Shown here piece by piece: positions 1 through 8,371 of a DNA stretch of 64,000 nucleotides (its first letter is position 1; every line of letters starts with the position of its first letter). Under the pieces are notes generated by a model that had not been told where the DNA came from, made no database searches, and saw nothing but the letters and a program-made list of their open reading frames with translations. The translations under genes were made by a program, and so were the position numbers. The stretch spans positions 62,001-126,000 of the forward strand of contig JAIMKW010000004.1 in NCBI GenBank assembly GCA_020692215.1. The letters run 5' to 3'. Source of the DNA: Sandarakinorhabdus sp. (GTDB lineage Bacteria; Pseudomonadota; Alphaproteobacteria; Sphingomonadales; Sphingomonadaceae).

Positions 1-758
1 CGCATGCCGAACGCGCCATAAAGCCCTTCGGCGCGCGCCAATATTGCATGGTCGTCGGCTGCGTCCGCCCCCACGATCATCTGGGTCGATTGCCCGGCCG
101 GCGCAAAGCGGGGTGCCGATCGAAAGCGCTTTCGCGCATCCCGGGCATCCAGAATGCCGGTTTTCAGGGTTCCCATCGAGCCCGTGATCGAGGCGGCCGT
201 CTTTTCGGGCGCCAGCCGCGCAAGCCCGGCATCCGTTGGCATTTCAATGTTGATGGAAAGCCTGTCGGCATGGCGCCCGGCCATCGCCAGCAGCGCCGGG
301 TCTGCATCGGGAATGGTCTTCAGGTGGATATAGCCGCGGAAATCCTCATCCTCGCGCAGGCGGCGCGCCACCTCCACCAGCTGTTCCATCGTGTAGTTGG
401 AGCTTCGGATGATGCCGGACGAAAGGAACAGCCCCTCGATATAGTTGCGCCGGTAGAAGCCGATTGTCAGCTTCACCACCTCGTCCACCGTGAAGCGCGC
501 GCGGCGAACGTTCGAACTCTTGCGGTTGATGCAATAGGCGCAGTCGAAGATGCAGCTGTTGGTCAACAGGATCTTCAGAAGCGAAATGCAGCGACCATCG
601 GGCGCATAGGCATGGCAGATGCCCATCCCCTCGGTGGAGCCCAGCCCCTTTCCCGATGCGGAATTGCGCTTCGCGGTGCCCGATGACGCGCACGATGCAT
701 CATATTTTGCCGCATCGGCCAGAATCGCAAGCTTTGAGCGGAGATCGAGCGACGCCAT
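1..758 (-). CDS. DNA modification/repair radical SAM protein (3' end cut by window edge)
   Basis: Reading leftward from an ATG at 758, an open frame runs off the left edge (about 252 residues visible). It carries a radical SAM cluster motif C-x3-C-x2-C (Cys69, Cys73, Cys76, in the context CIFDCAYC), which would bind a 4Fe-4S cluster and S-adenosylmethionine. The Cys spacing and the surrounding sequence (YCINRKSSN, then GLFLSSGI) match the family annotated as putative DNA modification/repair radical SAM protein, which is usually encoded next to a UdgX-type uracil-DNA glycosylase. That partner would lie just outside the window, downstream of this gene. The substrate is unknown. No frameshift is visible in the part present. 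Confidence 0.88.
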   Translation of the reverse strand, partial: MASLDLRSKLAILADAAKYDASCASSGTAKRNSASGKGLGSTEGMGICHAYAPDGRCISLLKILLTNSCIFDCAYCINRKSSNVRRARFTVDEVVKLTIGFYRRNYIEGLFLSSGIIRSSNYTMEQLVEVARRLREDEDFRGYIHLKTIPDADPALLAMAGRHADRLSINIEMPTDAGLARLAPEKTAASITGSMGTLKTGILDARDARKRFRSAPRFAPAGQSTQMIVGADAADDHAILARAEGLYGAFGM

Positions 759-858
759 ATGTTCACTCTATGTTCTTGCCCGATGATGTCCAGTGCTTCT
801 TTTGCGAAGCGTCGCATCGGCGCCGGCGCCGAGGACTTTCCAGCTCAGCGCAAACGCT

Positions 859-1851
859 TCAGGGCCTCCGTCGCGGCTCGATCGGGTCCGGCCGCTCCAC
901 ATCGGCCGCAGCATCATTTTCGCTTGCTCGTGGTTCGCGGCTCTTTTTGCTCCCCGCGTCGCCGATCTCTGGCGCATGATGGTGCATTGCTTCCAGCGCC
1001 GCTTCCTCTTCACGGCCGAACAGGCTTCGTATCCGGATGTCCTGCTGCGGGAAGGGAATCTCCAGCCCATGTTTTCTCAGCGCATCATCCAGCGCCCATC
1101 GATAGGCCGCCATCATGCTGCCCGGCCGCTTCACGGCCTGCAGCGTCGGCCAGACAACCAGCTCGAACTCAAGCGCCGAATCGCCGAAGCCCGTAAGCCA
1201 CACCTGCGTGTGCAGCGTGTCGCCATTATCCTGCGTGAAAGGCACCGCGTTCGCAGCTTCCAGCGCCGCCCGCTTCACCAGCTCCTTGTCCGATCCATAG
1301 GCAACCGAAAAGGGCACATGGATGCGGCGCGTGCCCTGGTTGCGGGTCCAGTTGGTCAGCGCGCCCGATAGCATCATGGCGTTCGGCACCAGGATGTCGA
1401 CATTGTCGTTGGTGTTGATCGTGGTTGCGCGGGCACCGATTGCCACCACTTGGCCAGCCGTTCCGTCCTCCAGTTCGATGAAATCGCCCACTTCCACCGA
1501 TTGTTCCAGCAACAGCAGGATGCCATAGGTGAAATTCTTCACGATATCCTGCAGGCCAAGGCCGATGCCCACGCCCAGCGCACCGGCAAAAAAGGCCAGC
1601 GACGAAAGGTTCAGCCCGGCGGCCGAGATGGTGGCGAACAGGCCGCCGAACAGGATCACATAGCGCAGCAACTGCCCTGAAACGTAAATCAGGGTTGCAT
1701 TGGTCGGCTCGGCACGCTTGTGAAACCGCGCGAACAGCCTTGCTACCGCGCTTGCCAGAACCAGCGTGGCCGTGAAGATGAAGACGGGAACGATCAGCGA
1801 CAGCAGCGTGATAGACCGCCCGCCAAGGCGAAACAGTTCCTGATCGAGCAT
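859..1851 (-). CDS. MscS-family mechanosensitive ion channel
   Basis: About 330 residues. Three hydrophobic segments (roughly residues 16-38, 57-77 and 80-105) are followed by the MscS beta domain. The pore-lining helix and the start of the beta domain are recognisable: GVGIGLGLQDIVKNF, then VGDFIEL and a VPNAMM-type loop. The family opens under membrane tension to release solutes during hypo-osmotic shock and sits in the inner membrane. The C-terminal tail (about 50 residues) is charged and low in complexity. I chose the ATG at 1851 because the first membrane segment follows directly; an ATG at 1881 or TTG at 1887 would add a short tail. It is divergent from ftsH. Confidence 0.9.
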   Translation of the reverse strand: MLDQELFRLGGRSITLLSLIVPVFIFTATLVLASAVARLFARFHKRAEPTNATLIYVSGQLLRYVILFGGLFATISAAGLNLSSLAFFAGALGVGIGLGLQDIVKNFTYGILLLLEQSVEVGDFIELEDGTAGQVVAIGARATTINTNDNVDILVPNAMMLSGALTNWTRNQGTRRIHVPFSVAYGSDKELVKRAALEAANAVPFTQDNGDTLHTQVWLTGFGDSALEFELVVWPTLQAVKRPGSMMAAYRWALDDALRKHGLEIPFPQQDIRIRSLFGREEEAALEAMHHHAPEIGDAGSKKSREPRASENDAAADVERPDPIEPRRRP

Positions 1852-2021
1852 GAAAGACCCATGGCAGAGGCCGGCACGCATGCGCAAGCCGGCGCAAAGC
1901 GGCCCGAGGGCGGGATGCCCGCCTTAGCTACAATCGGTCGCGGTGATGATAGTTAGCGATTCATCCGAATTGCGGATGGCTGCAATGCCCCCTACATTGT
2001 GCCCAAGAAAGGGCCTCATCC

Positions 2022-3971
2022 ATGTCCGAAGGAAATCGCAAGCCGCCATCGCCGCTCGTCAGGAATATCCTGATGTGGGCCGGCATACTGTTGGCGCTTG
2101 TGCTGATGGTGCAGCTCTTCCAGGGCCCCTCGCAAGAGCGCGGCTCCAGCGAAGAGATCGCTTACTCCGAATTCCTGCGCAAGGTCGATGAAGGCCAGGT
2201 GAAGGAGGCCGCAATCTCCGGTCGCCAGATCACCGGCAAGCTTTCGAACGATCAGCTCTTCCGCACCTACAACCCGGGCGACATGCAGCTGATCGAGCGC
2301 CTGCGCGCCCAGAATGTGAAGTTCGATGCCGTTCCCGAGGAGCGCGCGTCGCTGTTGCAGCAGGTTATCGTAGGTGCACTGCCCTTCCTCATCATGATCG
2401 GCATCTGGATCTTCTTCATGCGTCAGATGCAGAACGGTCAGGGCCGGGGGGCCATGGGCTTTGGAAAATCCCGCGCAAAGCTGCTCACCGAAAAGCACGG
2501 CCGCGTCACCTTCGATGATGTCGCCGGCATCGATGAAGCGCGCGAAGAGCTGCAGGAAATCGTCGACTTCCTGAAGGATCCGTCGAAGTTCCACCGTCTG
2601 GGCGGCAAGATCCCGAAGGGCGCGCTGCTCGTCGGCCCTCCCGGCACCGGCAAGACGCTTCTCGCCCGCGCCATCGCCGGCGAAGCGAATGTGCCCTTCT
2701 TCACCATCTCCGGCTCGGATTTCGTCGAGATGTTCGTTGGCGTCGGCGCCAGCCGTGTGCGCGACATGTTCGAACAGGCCAAGAAGAACGCGCCCTGCAT
2801 CATCTTCATCGATGAAATCGATGCAGTCGGTCGCCACCGTGGCGCCGGCCTTGGCGGCGGAAACGACGAACGCGAGCAGACGCTGAACCAGCTTCTGGTG
2901 GAAATGGATGGCTTCGATGCAAACGAAGGCATCATCATCGTCGCCGCCACAAACCGGCCAGACGTACTCGACCCGGCGCTGTTGCGTCCGGGCCGCTTCG
3001 ATCGTCAGATCACCGTTGGCCGCCCCGATATCGAAGGGCGCATCCGCATCCTGCAGGTGCACATGCGCAAGGTGCCGCTGGCCCCTGATGTGGAACCGCG
3101 CATCATCGCGCGTGGAACCCCCGGCTTCTCGGGTGCCGATCTTGCCAACCTCGTGAACGAGGCAGCCCTTCTGGCCGCCCGCCGCGGCAAGCGGCTGGTC
3201 GCCATGCAGGAGTTCGAGGACGCCAAGGACAAGGTGATGATGGGCGTGGAGCGCAAGTCCATGGTCATGACCGAGGACGAGAAGAAGCTGACCGCCTATC
3301 ACGAGGCTGGCCACGCCGTTGTCTCGATCCACGAACAGGCATCGGACCCGATCCACAAGGCCACCATCATCCCGCGCGGCCGCGCATTGGGCATGGTGAT
3401 GCGCCTGCCCGAACGCGACAGCTACTCGTTCCACCGCGACAAGATGTACGCCAACCTCTCGGTCGCCATGGGTGGCCGGGTCGCCGAAGAGCTGATCTTC
3501 GGGCACGACAAGGTCACGTCGGGTGCCTCGTCCGACATCCAGATGGCGACCAATCTGGCCAAGGCGATGGTCACCCAATGGGGCATGTCCGACAAGCTCG
3601 GGCCGCTGCAGTATACCGAGAATCAGGAAGAGGTGTTCCTCGGCCACTCGGTCTCGCGCCAGCAGAATGTGAGCGAGAAGACCGCCGAGCTCATCGATGC
3701 CGAAGTGAAGCGGCTGGTGATAGGCGGCTATGAACGCGCCAAGCAGCTGCTGACCGACCACGCCGACGAGCTGGAAGCCGTGGCCCAGGCCCTGCTCGAA
3801 TATGAAACGCTGACAGGCGATGAAATCCGTGCGGCCATTGCCGGCGAAACCATCGAGCGCCCGGACGCAGCCGACAAGCTGCCGCCGCTGGGCGTCGGCG
3901 GCGTGTCGGGCCTGCCCAAGGCCGGCCGCAAGCGCGGCACCGGGCTGGGGGATATCGCGCCCCAGGCGTGA
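2022..3971 (+). CDS. ftsH: ATP-dependent zinc metalloprotease FtsH
   Basis: 649 residues, normal length for FtsH, a hexameric inner-membrane AAA protease that degrades misfolded membrane proteins and regulatory substrates. Two membrane segments (about residues 13-31 and 110-127) flank a small periplasmic region. The AAA module shows Walker A GPPGTGKT (about 205-212), Walker [12 protein letters not shown] and the second region of homology ([19 protein letters not shown]). The zinc site HEAGH is at residues 427-431. No missing residue is seen. The gene appears monocistronic and is followed by a strong hairpin at 4022-4042. Confidence 0.98.
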   Translation: MSEGNRKPPSPLVRNILMWAGILLALVLMVQLFQGPSQERGSSEEIAYSEFLRKVDEGQVKEAAISGRQITGKLSNDQLFRTYNPGDMQLIERLRAQNVKFDAVPEERASLLQQVIVGALPFLIMIGIWIFFMRQMQNGQGRGAMGFGKSRAKLLTEKHGRVTFDDVAGIDEAREELQEIVDFLKDPSKFHRLGGKIPKGALLVGPPGTGKTLLARAIAGEANVPFFTISGSDFVEMFVGVGASRVRDMFEQAKKNAPCIIFIDEIDAVGRHRGAGLGGGNDEREQTLNQLLVEMDGFDANEGIIIVAATNRPDVLDPALLRPGRFDRQITVGRPDIEGRIRILQVHMRKVPLAPDVEPRIIARGTPGFSGADLANLVNEAALLAARRGKRLVAMQEFEDAKDKVMMGVERKSMVMTEDEKKLTAYHEAGHAVVSIHEQASDPIHKATIIPRGRALGMVMRLPERDSYSFHRDKMYANLSVAMGGRVAEELIFGHDKVTSGASSDIQMATNLAKAMVTQWGMSDKLGPLQYTENQEEVFLGHSVSRQQNVSEKTAELIDAEVKRLVIGGYERAKQLLTDHADELEAVAQALLEYETLTGDEIRAAIAGETIERPDAADKLPPLGVGGVSGLPKAGRKRGTGLGDIAPQA

Positions 3972-4021
3972 GGGCGGGCAGGGAGGTTCGCCTCCGCCAG
4001 ACTGTCATTTGCCTCCGGCGG

Positions 4022-4042
4022 GGAGGGCGATGTTCGCCCTCC
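4022..4042. terminator. Hairpin downstream of ftsH
   Basis: Perfect 9-bp inverted repeat GGAGGGCGA / TCGCCCTCC with a 3-nt loop, in the 142-bp gap between ftsH and the convergent flavoprotein gene. There is no T-run on either side, so it is a terminator-like or mRNA-stabilising hairpin and not a textbook intrinsic terminator. Confidence 0.5.
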
Positions 4043-4113
4043 ACCCCCGAAGCTGATTTGGTCTCGTATCGACTGAGGGTCGGCTTTGCTGAAGGGGCTG
4101 TTTGCCTGCGGCG

Positions 4114-5301
4114 CTATGATTGTGCGATGGCTTCGCCTGCTGAAAATCCGCTCGCCCAGGCCCATTGGAAGTTGTAGCCGCCAAGCCAGCCAGTCACGTC
4201 CACCGCCTCGCCGATGCAGTAGAGGCCCGGCACATGTTTTGCCATCATGGTCTGCTGGGAAAGCCCGTCTGTCGCGATTCCGCCCACCGTCACCTCGGCC
4301 TTGGCAAAGCCCTCGCTGCCGCTGGGGCGGAAAGTCCAGTCCCGCAGCTGCCGTTCGGCTTCTGCAAGCACAGCATCCTTAGCCCCGTGCAGTTCGGATA
4401 TGCGCAGCCTGTCGGCCAGCACATCAGCCAGCCGTTGCGGCAACAGGCCCGCCAGCACTGTACGAAGCCCGGCTTTGGGGCGCGCGCGCTTTTCGGCAAG
4501 CAGCCAGCCCGGCGCTGTGTCCGGCAGGAAGTCTATGCCAATGGCTTCGCCCGGCTGCCAGTAAGAGGAAACCTGCAGGATCGCCGGGCCGGAAAGCCCG
4601 CGGTGCGTGAACAGCGCCGCCTCGCGAAAGGCCGCCTTGCCTGCCCGTGCGACAACATCGGCCGCAACGCCGGCCAGCTCGCGGAACAGCGCTTCGCCCC
4701 CCGGCAGCGTCAGCGGCACCAGGGCCGGGCGGGGCTGCACCACCTTCAGCCCGAATTGCCGTGCAAGGCCATAGGCAAAATCGGTCGCGCCCATCTTGGG
4801 GATCGAGGGCCCGCCTGTCGCCAGCACCAGCGCCGGTGCTGAAACCAGCCTGTCCCCAACCTGCACCCGGAACCGGCCATCGGCATGGGAAACATCCCCG
4901 ACGGGTTGCCCCAGCGCGAAATCCACCTGTCCGGCGGCGCATTCCGCCAGCAGCATCGCCACGATCTGTCGGGCCGAGCCGTCGCAGAACAACTGGCCAA
5001 GCGTCTTTTCGTGCCAGGCGATGCCATGGCGGTCTACCAACGCGATGAAATCCTCCGGCCCGTAGCGGCCCAGCGCGCTCTTGGCGAAATGCGGGTTGGC
5101 CGAAATATACCGCTCCGCCACCGCTCCCACATTGGTGAAGTTGCACCGACCCCCGCCCGATATCAGGATCTTCTTCCCCACCTCGTTCGCATGGTCGACA
5201 ACCAGCACCCGCGCCCCACGCTGCCCCGCCACGGCCGCGCACATCAGCCCGGCACCGCCGCCGCCCAGGATGATCGCATCAAAGCCTGCAGCATCTTTCA
5301 T
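4114..5301 (-). CDS. NAD(P)/FAD-dependent oxidoreductase, BaiN/HI0933 family
   Basis: 395 residues. The N-terminus has the Rossmann dinucleotide motif (IILGGGGAGLMCA, residues 10-22), and the family signature KILISGGGRCNFTN follows at about 44-57. A second glycine-rich motif (LATGGPSIPKMG) lies mid-protein, and the C-terminus has YCIGEAVDVTGWLGGYNFQ, the usual closing FAD-binding element. These are the marks of the HI0933/YhiN flavoproteins; the sequence is closest in style to the uncharacterised PP_4765-like branch. The in vivo substrate of most members is unknown, so no specific reaction is claimed. Cytosolic; no signal peptide. It is convergent with ftsH and divergent from the esterase at 5412. 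Confidence 0.88.
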   Translation of the reverse strand: MKDAAGFDAIILGGGGAGLMCAAVAGQRGARVLVVDHANEVGKKILISGGGRCNFTNVGAVAERYISANPHFAKSALGRYGPEDFIALVDRHGIAWHEKTLGQLFCDGSARQIVAMLLAECAAGQVDFALGQPVGDVSHADGRFRVQVGDRLVSAPALVLATGGPSIPKMGATDFAYGLARQFGLKVVQPRPALVPLTLPGGEALFRELAGVAADVVARAGKAAFREAALFTHRGLSGPAILQVSSYWQPGEAIGIDFLPDTAPGWLLAEKRARPKAGLRTVLAGLLPQRLADVLADRLRISELHGAKDAVLAEAERQLRDWTFRPSGSEGFAKAEVTVGGIATDGLSQQTMMAKHVPGLYCIGEAVDVTGWLGGYNFQWAWASGFSAGEAIAQS

Positions 5302-5411
5302 CTGCCGCCCCTAGCGGCTCGAAACGGTTCGGAACAGCCACCATCCCGACAAAGCAATAGCTGCACGCGGCTTGTCTTTGGCCTAACCCGGACCGCAGAG
5401 GGAGACACCAT

Positions 5412-6335
5412 ATGCAACTCGATCCGGTCATTGCGCAGCTGCTGGAGGCGGCGAAGGGCCAGCCACCGCTCGAAAGCCTGTCGGTGGCCGATGCGCGCGC
5501 CAGCATGAACCAGAGAGTCGAGCTGCTGAAGCCCTTTGCGCCCGCCACCATCGAAACGCAGGATATGGCCATCCCCACGCCTGCAGGGCCGCTCCCCATC
5601 CGCCTCTATCGCCAGCCCGGTGTGGCAGGCCCGTTGCCTGTCGTCGTCTGGCTGCACGGCGGCGGCTGGGTGCTCGGCTCCATTGAAACGCACGACAATG
5701 TCTGCCGCTTCCTGGCGCAGGAAGGGCCGCTGCTTGTCGTCAGTGTCGACTATCGGCTTGCCCCCGAATTTCGCTCCCCTGCGCAGCAGGAAGATGCCTT
5801 TTCGGCACTGCAATGGGTGTCCGCCGAAATCGCCGCCCATGGCGGAGATCCGGCCCGCATCATTGTGGGTGGAGACAGCGCTGGCGGCACGCTCGCGGCG
5901 CTGGCCGCCATCGAGGCGCATACCAGCGGCCTGGCTCTGGCGGGGCAGCTGCTTGTCTATCCTGTCACCGATTTTCCTGCCGATGCCATGGCCAGCTACG
6001 CCCAGAATGCGGAATTCGGCCTTACCCGCGAAGCTATGGAATGGTTCTGGGCCCATTGGCTGGCCGAAAGCGCCGGCCCGGATGCGAAAACCGCGCCGCT
6101 GCGCGCGCCTGATCTGTCAAACCTCCCGCCGGCCTATGTCATCACCGCCAGCCACGATGTCCTGCGCGATGAAGGGGTCGCCTTTGCCGGCCGGCTCGAA
6201 GCGGCTGGCGCTCTTGCTGTTCACGATGCCGTCGAAGGCGTCATCCACGGCTTTTTCTCCATGCCCGGCCTCGCACCGGTCGCAACCGCCACTGTCCAAC
6301 GCGCTGCCCGCTGGGCCGCTTCCACCGGAGCCTGA
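5412..6335 (+). CDS. Alpha/beta hydrolase, HSL-type (family IV) esterase/lipase
   Basis: 307 residues. It has the oxyanion-hole motif HGGGW (in VWLHGGGWVLGS) and the nucleophile elbow GDSAGG, both diagnostic of hormone-sensitive-lipase-like esterases. An Asp (SHDVLRDEG region) and a His (EGVIHGF) complete the catalytic triad near the C-terminus. No signal peptide, so it is probably cytosolic and acts on short-chain acyl esters. A GGAGAC sequence precedes the ATG. It is separated by 3 bp from the thiolase-like gene, so the two are almost certainly cotranscribed, which hints at acyl or ester catabolism. Confidence 0.9.
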   Translation: MQLDPVIAQLLEAAKGQPPLESLSVADARASMNQRVELLKPFAPATIETQDMAIPTPAGPLPIRLYRQPGVAGPLPVVVWLHGGGWVLGSIETHDNVCRFLAQEGPLLVVSVDYRLAPEFRSPAQQEDAFSALQWVSAEIAAHGGDPARIIVGGDSAGGTLAALAAIEAHTSGLALAGQLLVYPVTDFPADAMASYAQNAEFGLTREAMEWFWAHWLAESAGPDAKTAPLRAPDLSNLPPAYVITASHDVLRDEGVAFAGRLEAAGALAVHDAVEGVIHGFFSMPGLAPVATATVQRAARWAASTGA

Positions 6336-6338
6336 TCC

Positions 6339-7853
6339 ATGCCCATCGATCCCCGCACGCCTGTTCTGGTGGGCCTTGCCCAATGGGTGGACCGCACCTC
6401 CGAACCGGGGCAGGGCAAATCCCCGCAGGATATGCTGGCCGAGGTGGCGAAGGGCGCCATCGAGGACGCCGGCGGCAATGGGGTTGCCGAGGCCATAGAT
6501 TGCATCACCGTCGTCCGCCTGTTCCAGGATTCCGGCTTCGGCGCTCCTTTCGGCCAGCAGAACAACCTGCCATGGAGCGTGGCAACGCGGATCGGCGCCA
6601 GGCCGAAGCGGCATCTTTATGGCCCGGTAGGCGGAAACTCGCCGCAGATGCTGGTGAACCATTTTGCCGAGGCGATCACCAAGGGCGCGCATGATGCCGT
6701 GATGCTGGCTGGCTGCGAACCGATCCGCACCCAGTCCCGCGCGCTGAAGGCGGGGATCAAGCTAGACTGGTCGGAAGATGCCCAGGAGGCGGCCGAGCAG
6801 TGGCCGGAAAAGACCCGCTATGCCTCGCCGCATGAAATGCAGCACGGCATTGCACTGCCAGTGAACATCTACCCGCTGTTCGAGAATGCTCTGGCGCACC
6901 ATTATGGCCACGATCCTGTCGCGCACCGCGAAGCCATTGGCCGGTTGATGGCGCGGTTCACGGCCGTGGCGGCGGGGAACCCCTATGCCCAGCTCCCCAT
7001 CGCCCGCACCGCCGAAGAGCTGATCACGCCCGTGGATGACAATCGTTACATCGGCTATCCCTATACCAAATATCTGAATTCCAACATGTTCGTCGATCAG
7101 GCGGCCGCCGTGCTGTTGATGTCGACTGAAGCTGCAGACCGCCTCGGCGTTCCCGCCGACAAGCGGGTCTATCTGCACGGCTCGGCCGACACGCATGAGA
7201 AGATCCTGATGAGCGAGCGGGTGAACTACTACAGCTCGCCCGCTGTTCGCGCAGGCGCCGCCCATGCGCTTGCCGAAGCGGGCATCACCACGGACGACAT
7301 TGCGCACATGGATCTCTACAGCTGCTTTTCGAGCGCGGTGGAGATCGCGGCGGACGAGATCGGCCTTGCGCATGATGATCCGCGCGGCCTCACGCTCACG
7401 GGCGGGCTTCCCTATTTCGGCGGGCCGGGAAACAATTATTCGATGCACTCCATCGCCGAAGTCGCCGCCAGATGCCGCGCGCATCCGGGCGACTATGGCC
7501 TTGTGTTTGCCAATGGCGGCTACCTCACCAAGCACAGCTTCGGCGTCTGGAACACTAAGCCCAGAGCTTTCACACGCACAGACCCGGCGCTGTACCAGGC
7601 CGGCATCGACGCGATGGAAAGCCCGAAGCTGACCGAAAAGCCCGAAGGAAAGGGCACGATCGAAACCTTCACCGTCATCCACGACAAGGGGGTCCCCGCC
7701 TTCGCCCTGCTGATCGGTAGGCTTGATTCCGACAACAGCCGCTTCCTGGCGCAAATCCACGAAAACCCCGGCGCGCTCATCGATGTGCCTGTGATCGGCC
7801 GCCCGGTCAGTGTGCGCGCGACAGATACGGTGAACATCGCGACGATGGCCTGA
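6339..7853 (+). CDS. Thiolase-fold protein (TLP1-like acetyl-CoA acetyltransferase family)
   Basis: 504 residues, longer than a classical thiolase (about 390) because of an extra C-terminal beta domain of roughly 90 residues, as in thiolase-like protein type 1. The thiolase fold is recognisable (TPVLVGLAQW at the start, AGCEP mid-domain, and a C-terminal active-site loop GGYLTKHSFG with His399). At the place where thiolases carry the nucleophilic Cys, this protein reads GPVGGNSPQ (about residues 96-103), so the classical nucleophile appears absent. It may act on CoA esters by other chemistry or be non-catalytic. It is in an operon with the esterase at 5412. A 13-bp tandem repeat starts on its stop codon. 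Confidence 0.82.
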   Translation: MPIDPRTPVLVGLAQWVDRTSEPGQGKSPQDMLAEVAKGAIEDAGGNGVAEAIDCITVVRLFQDSGFGAPFGQQNNLPWSVATRIGARPKRHLYGPVGGNSPQMLVNHFAEAITKGAHDAVMLAGCEPIRTQSRALKAGIKLDWSEDAQEAAEQWPEKTRYASPHEMQHGIALPVNIYPLFENALAHHYGHDPVAHREAIGRLMARFTAVAAGNPYAQLPIARTAEELITPVDDNRYIGYPYTKYLNSNMFVDQAAAVLLMSTEAADRLGVPADKRVYLHGSADTHEKILMSERVNYYSSPAVRAGAAHALAEAGITTDDIAHMDLYSCFSSAVEIAADEIGLAHDDPRGLTLTGGLPYFGGPGNNYSMHSIAEVAARCRAHPGDYGLVFANGGYLTKHSFGVWNTKPRAFTRTDPALYQAGIDAMESPKLTEKPEGKGTIETFTVIHDKGVPAFALLIGRLDSDNSRFLAQIHENPGALIDVPVIGRPVSVRATDTVNIATMA

Positions 7854-7899
7854 GATCTGAGCCTGAGACCCGCGCCTGAGACACGCGCCTGAGACACGG
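7848..7899. repeat. 13-bp tandem repeat (4 copies) overlapping the thiolase-like stop codon
   Basis: Four consecutive 13-bp units of the form GCCTGAGACACGC (7848-7860, 7861-7873, 7874-7886, 7887-7899). The first, most diverged copy contains the stop codon of the upstream gene, so each copy also carries a TGA. This looks like local slippage or tandem duplication in a non-coding tail. Confidence 0.9.
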
Positions 7900-7905
7900 G
7901 GCGGG

Positions 7906-8367
7906 CTACCCCCGCTTTTCCCAGCCGCCCCGTTCGGTCTGTTGCCAATAGCTGCGGTTGACGTCGTCGCGGCTGCCCAGCGCCTTCCAGTCGGTGCGGG
8001 CGCGGGCGTGCGCGTCGCTGCCGTCGTCGAACAGGGTCAGCACGCGGCCGAAGCGCTCGAAGCTGGCAGGCAGGCCGGCTTCTAGCACCATCAGCAGCCG
8101 CGCCCCGTTTGCGGGCTCGGGCGCTTGTGACAGCAGGATCGGCTGGTCTGCATCATGCAGTCCGCCCGCCATCGCGTGGGGCAGGAAGCTGTCCGGCTCC
8201 GCCACCCACAAGGCGCGATCGAGCGCCTCCAGCCGGTCAGCGCTGCCGACGATCAGCAAGCGCTGGCCACCGGCATGGGCCTTCGCCGCCAGCCGTACAG
8301 CGACAGACAGAGCCGGCGCGCGAGTGCAGTGGTAAAAGCCGACGTCTGTCTGGAGCGTTTCAGCCAG
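7906..8367 (-). CDS. holC: DNA polymerase III chi subunit HolC (start codon uncertain)
   Basis: The frame encodes an alphaproteobacterial HolC: GFYHCTRAPALSVA at the N-terminus, AKAHAGGQRLLIVGSADR, then EPDSFLPHAM and LFDDGSDAHARAR. Chi binds single-stranded DNA-binding protein and helps clamp-loader function. The conserved N-terminus (FYHCT, around 8326-8340) lies upstream of the first ATG/GTG/TTG in the frame (TTG at 8259), which would delete about 30 essential residues. Between the in-frame stop at 8407-8409 and that TTG the only weak candidates are CTG at 8367 and ATT at 8385. I placed the start at CTG 8367; the true start is unresolved. The gene slightly overlaps the region after the pepA stop, so translational coupling is likely. 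Confidence 0.8.
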   Translation of the reverse strand: MAETLQTDVGFYHCTRAPALSVAVRLAAKAHAGGQRLLIVGSADRLEALDRALWVAEPDSFLPHAMAGGLHDADQPILLSQAPEPANGARLLMVLEAGLPASFERFGRVLTLFDDGSDAHARARTDWKALGSRDDVNRSYWQQTERGGWEKRG

Positions 8368-8371
8368 CGCG

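Noticed and set aside
2016..3761. Long - strand open frame opposite ftsH
   Set aside because: ftsH is complete on the other strand and the antisense frame has no recognised motif.
7848..7899. CRISPR-like array
   Set aside because: Units are only 13 bp with no spacers and no cas genes nearby; it is a plain tandem repeat.
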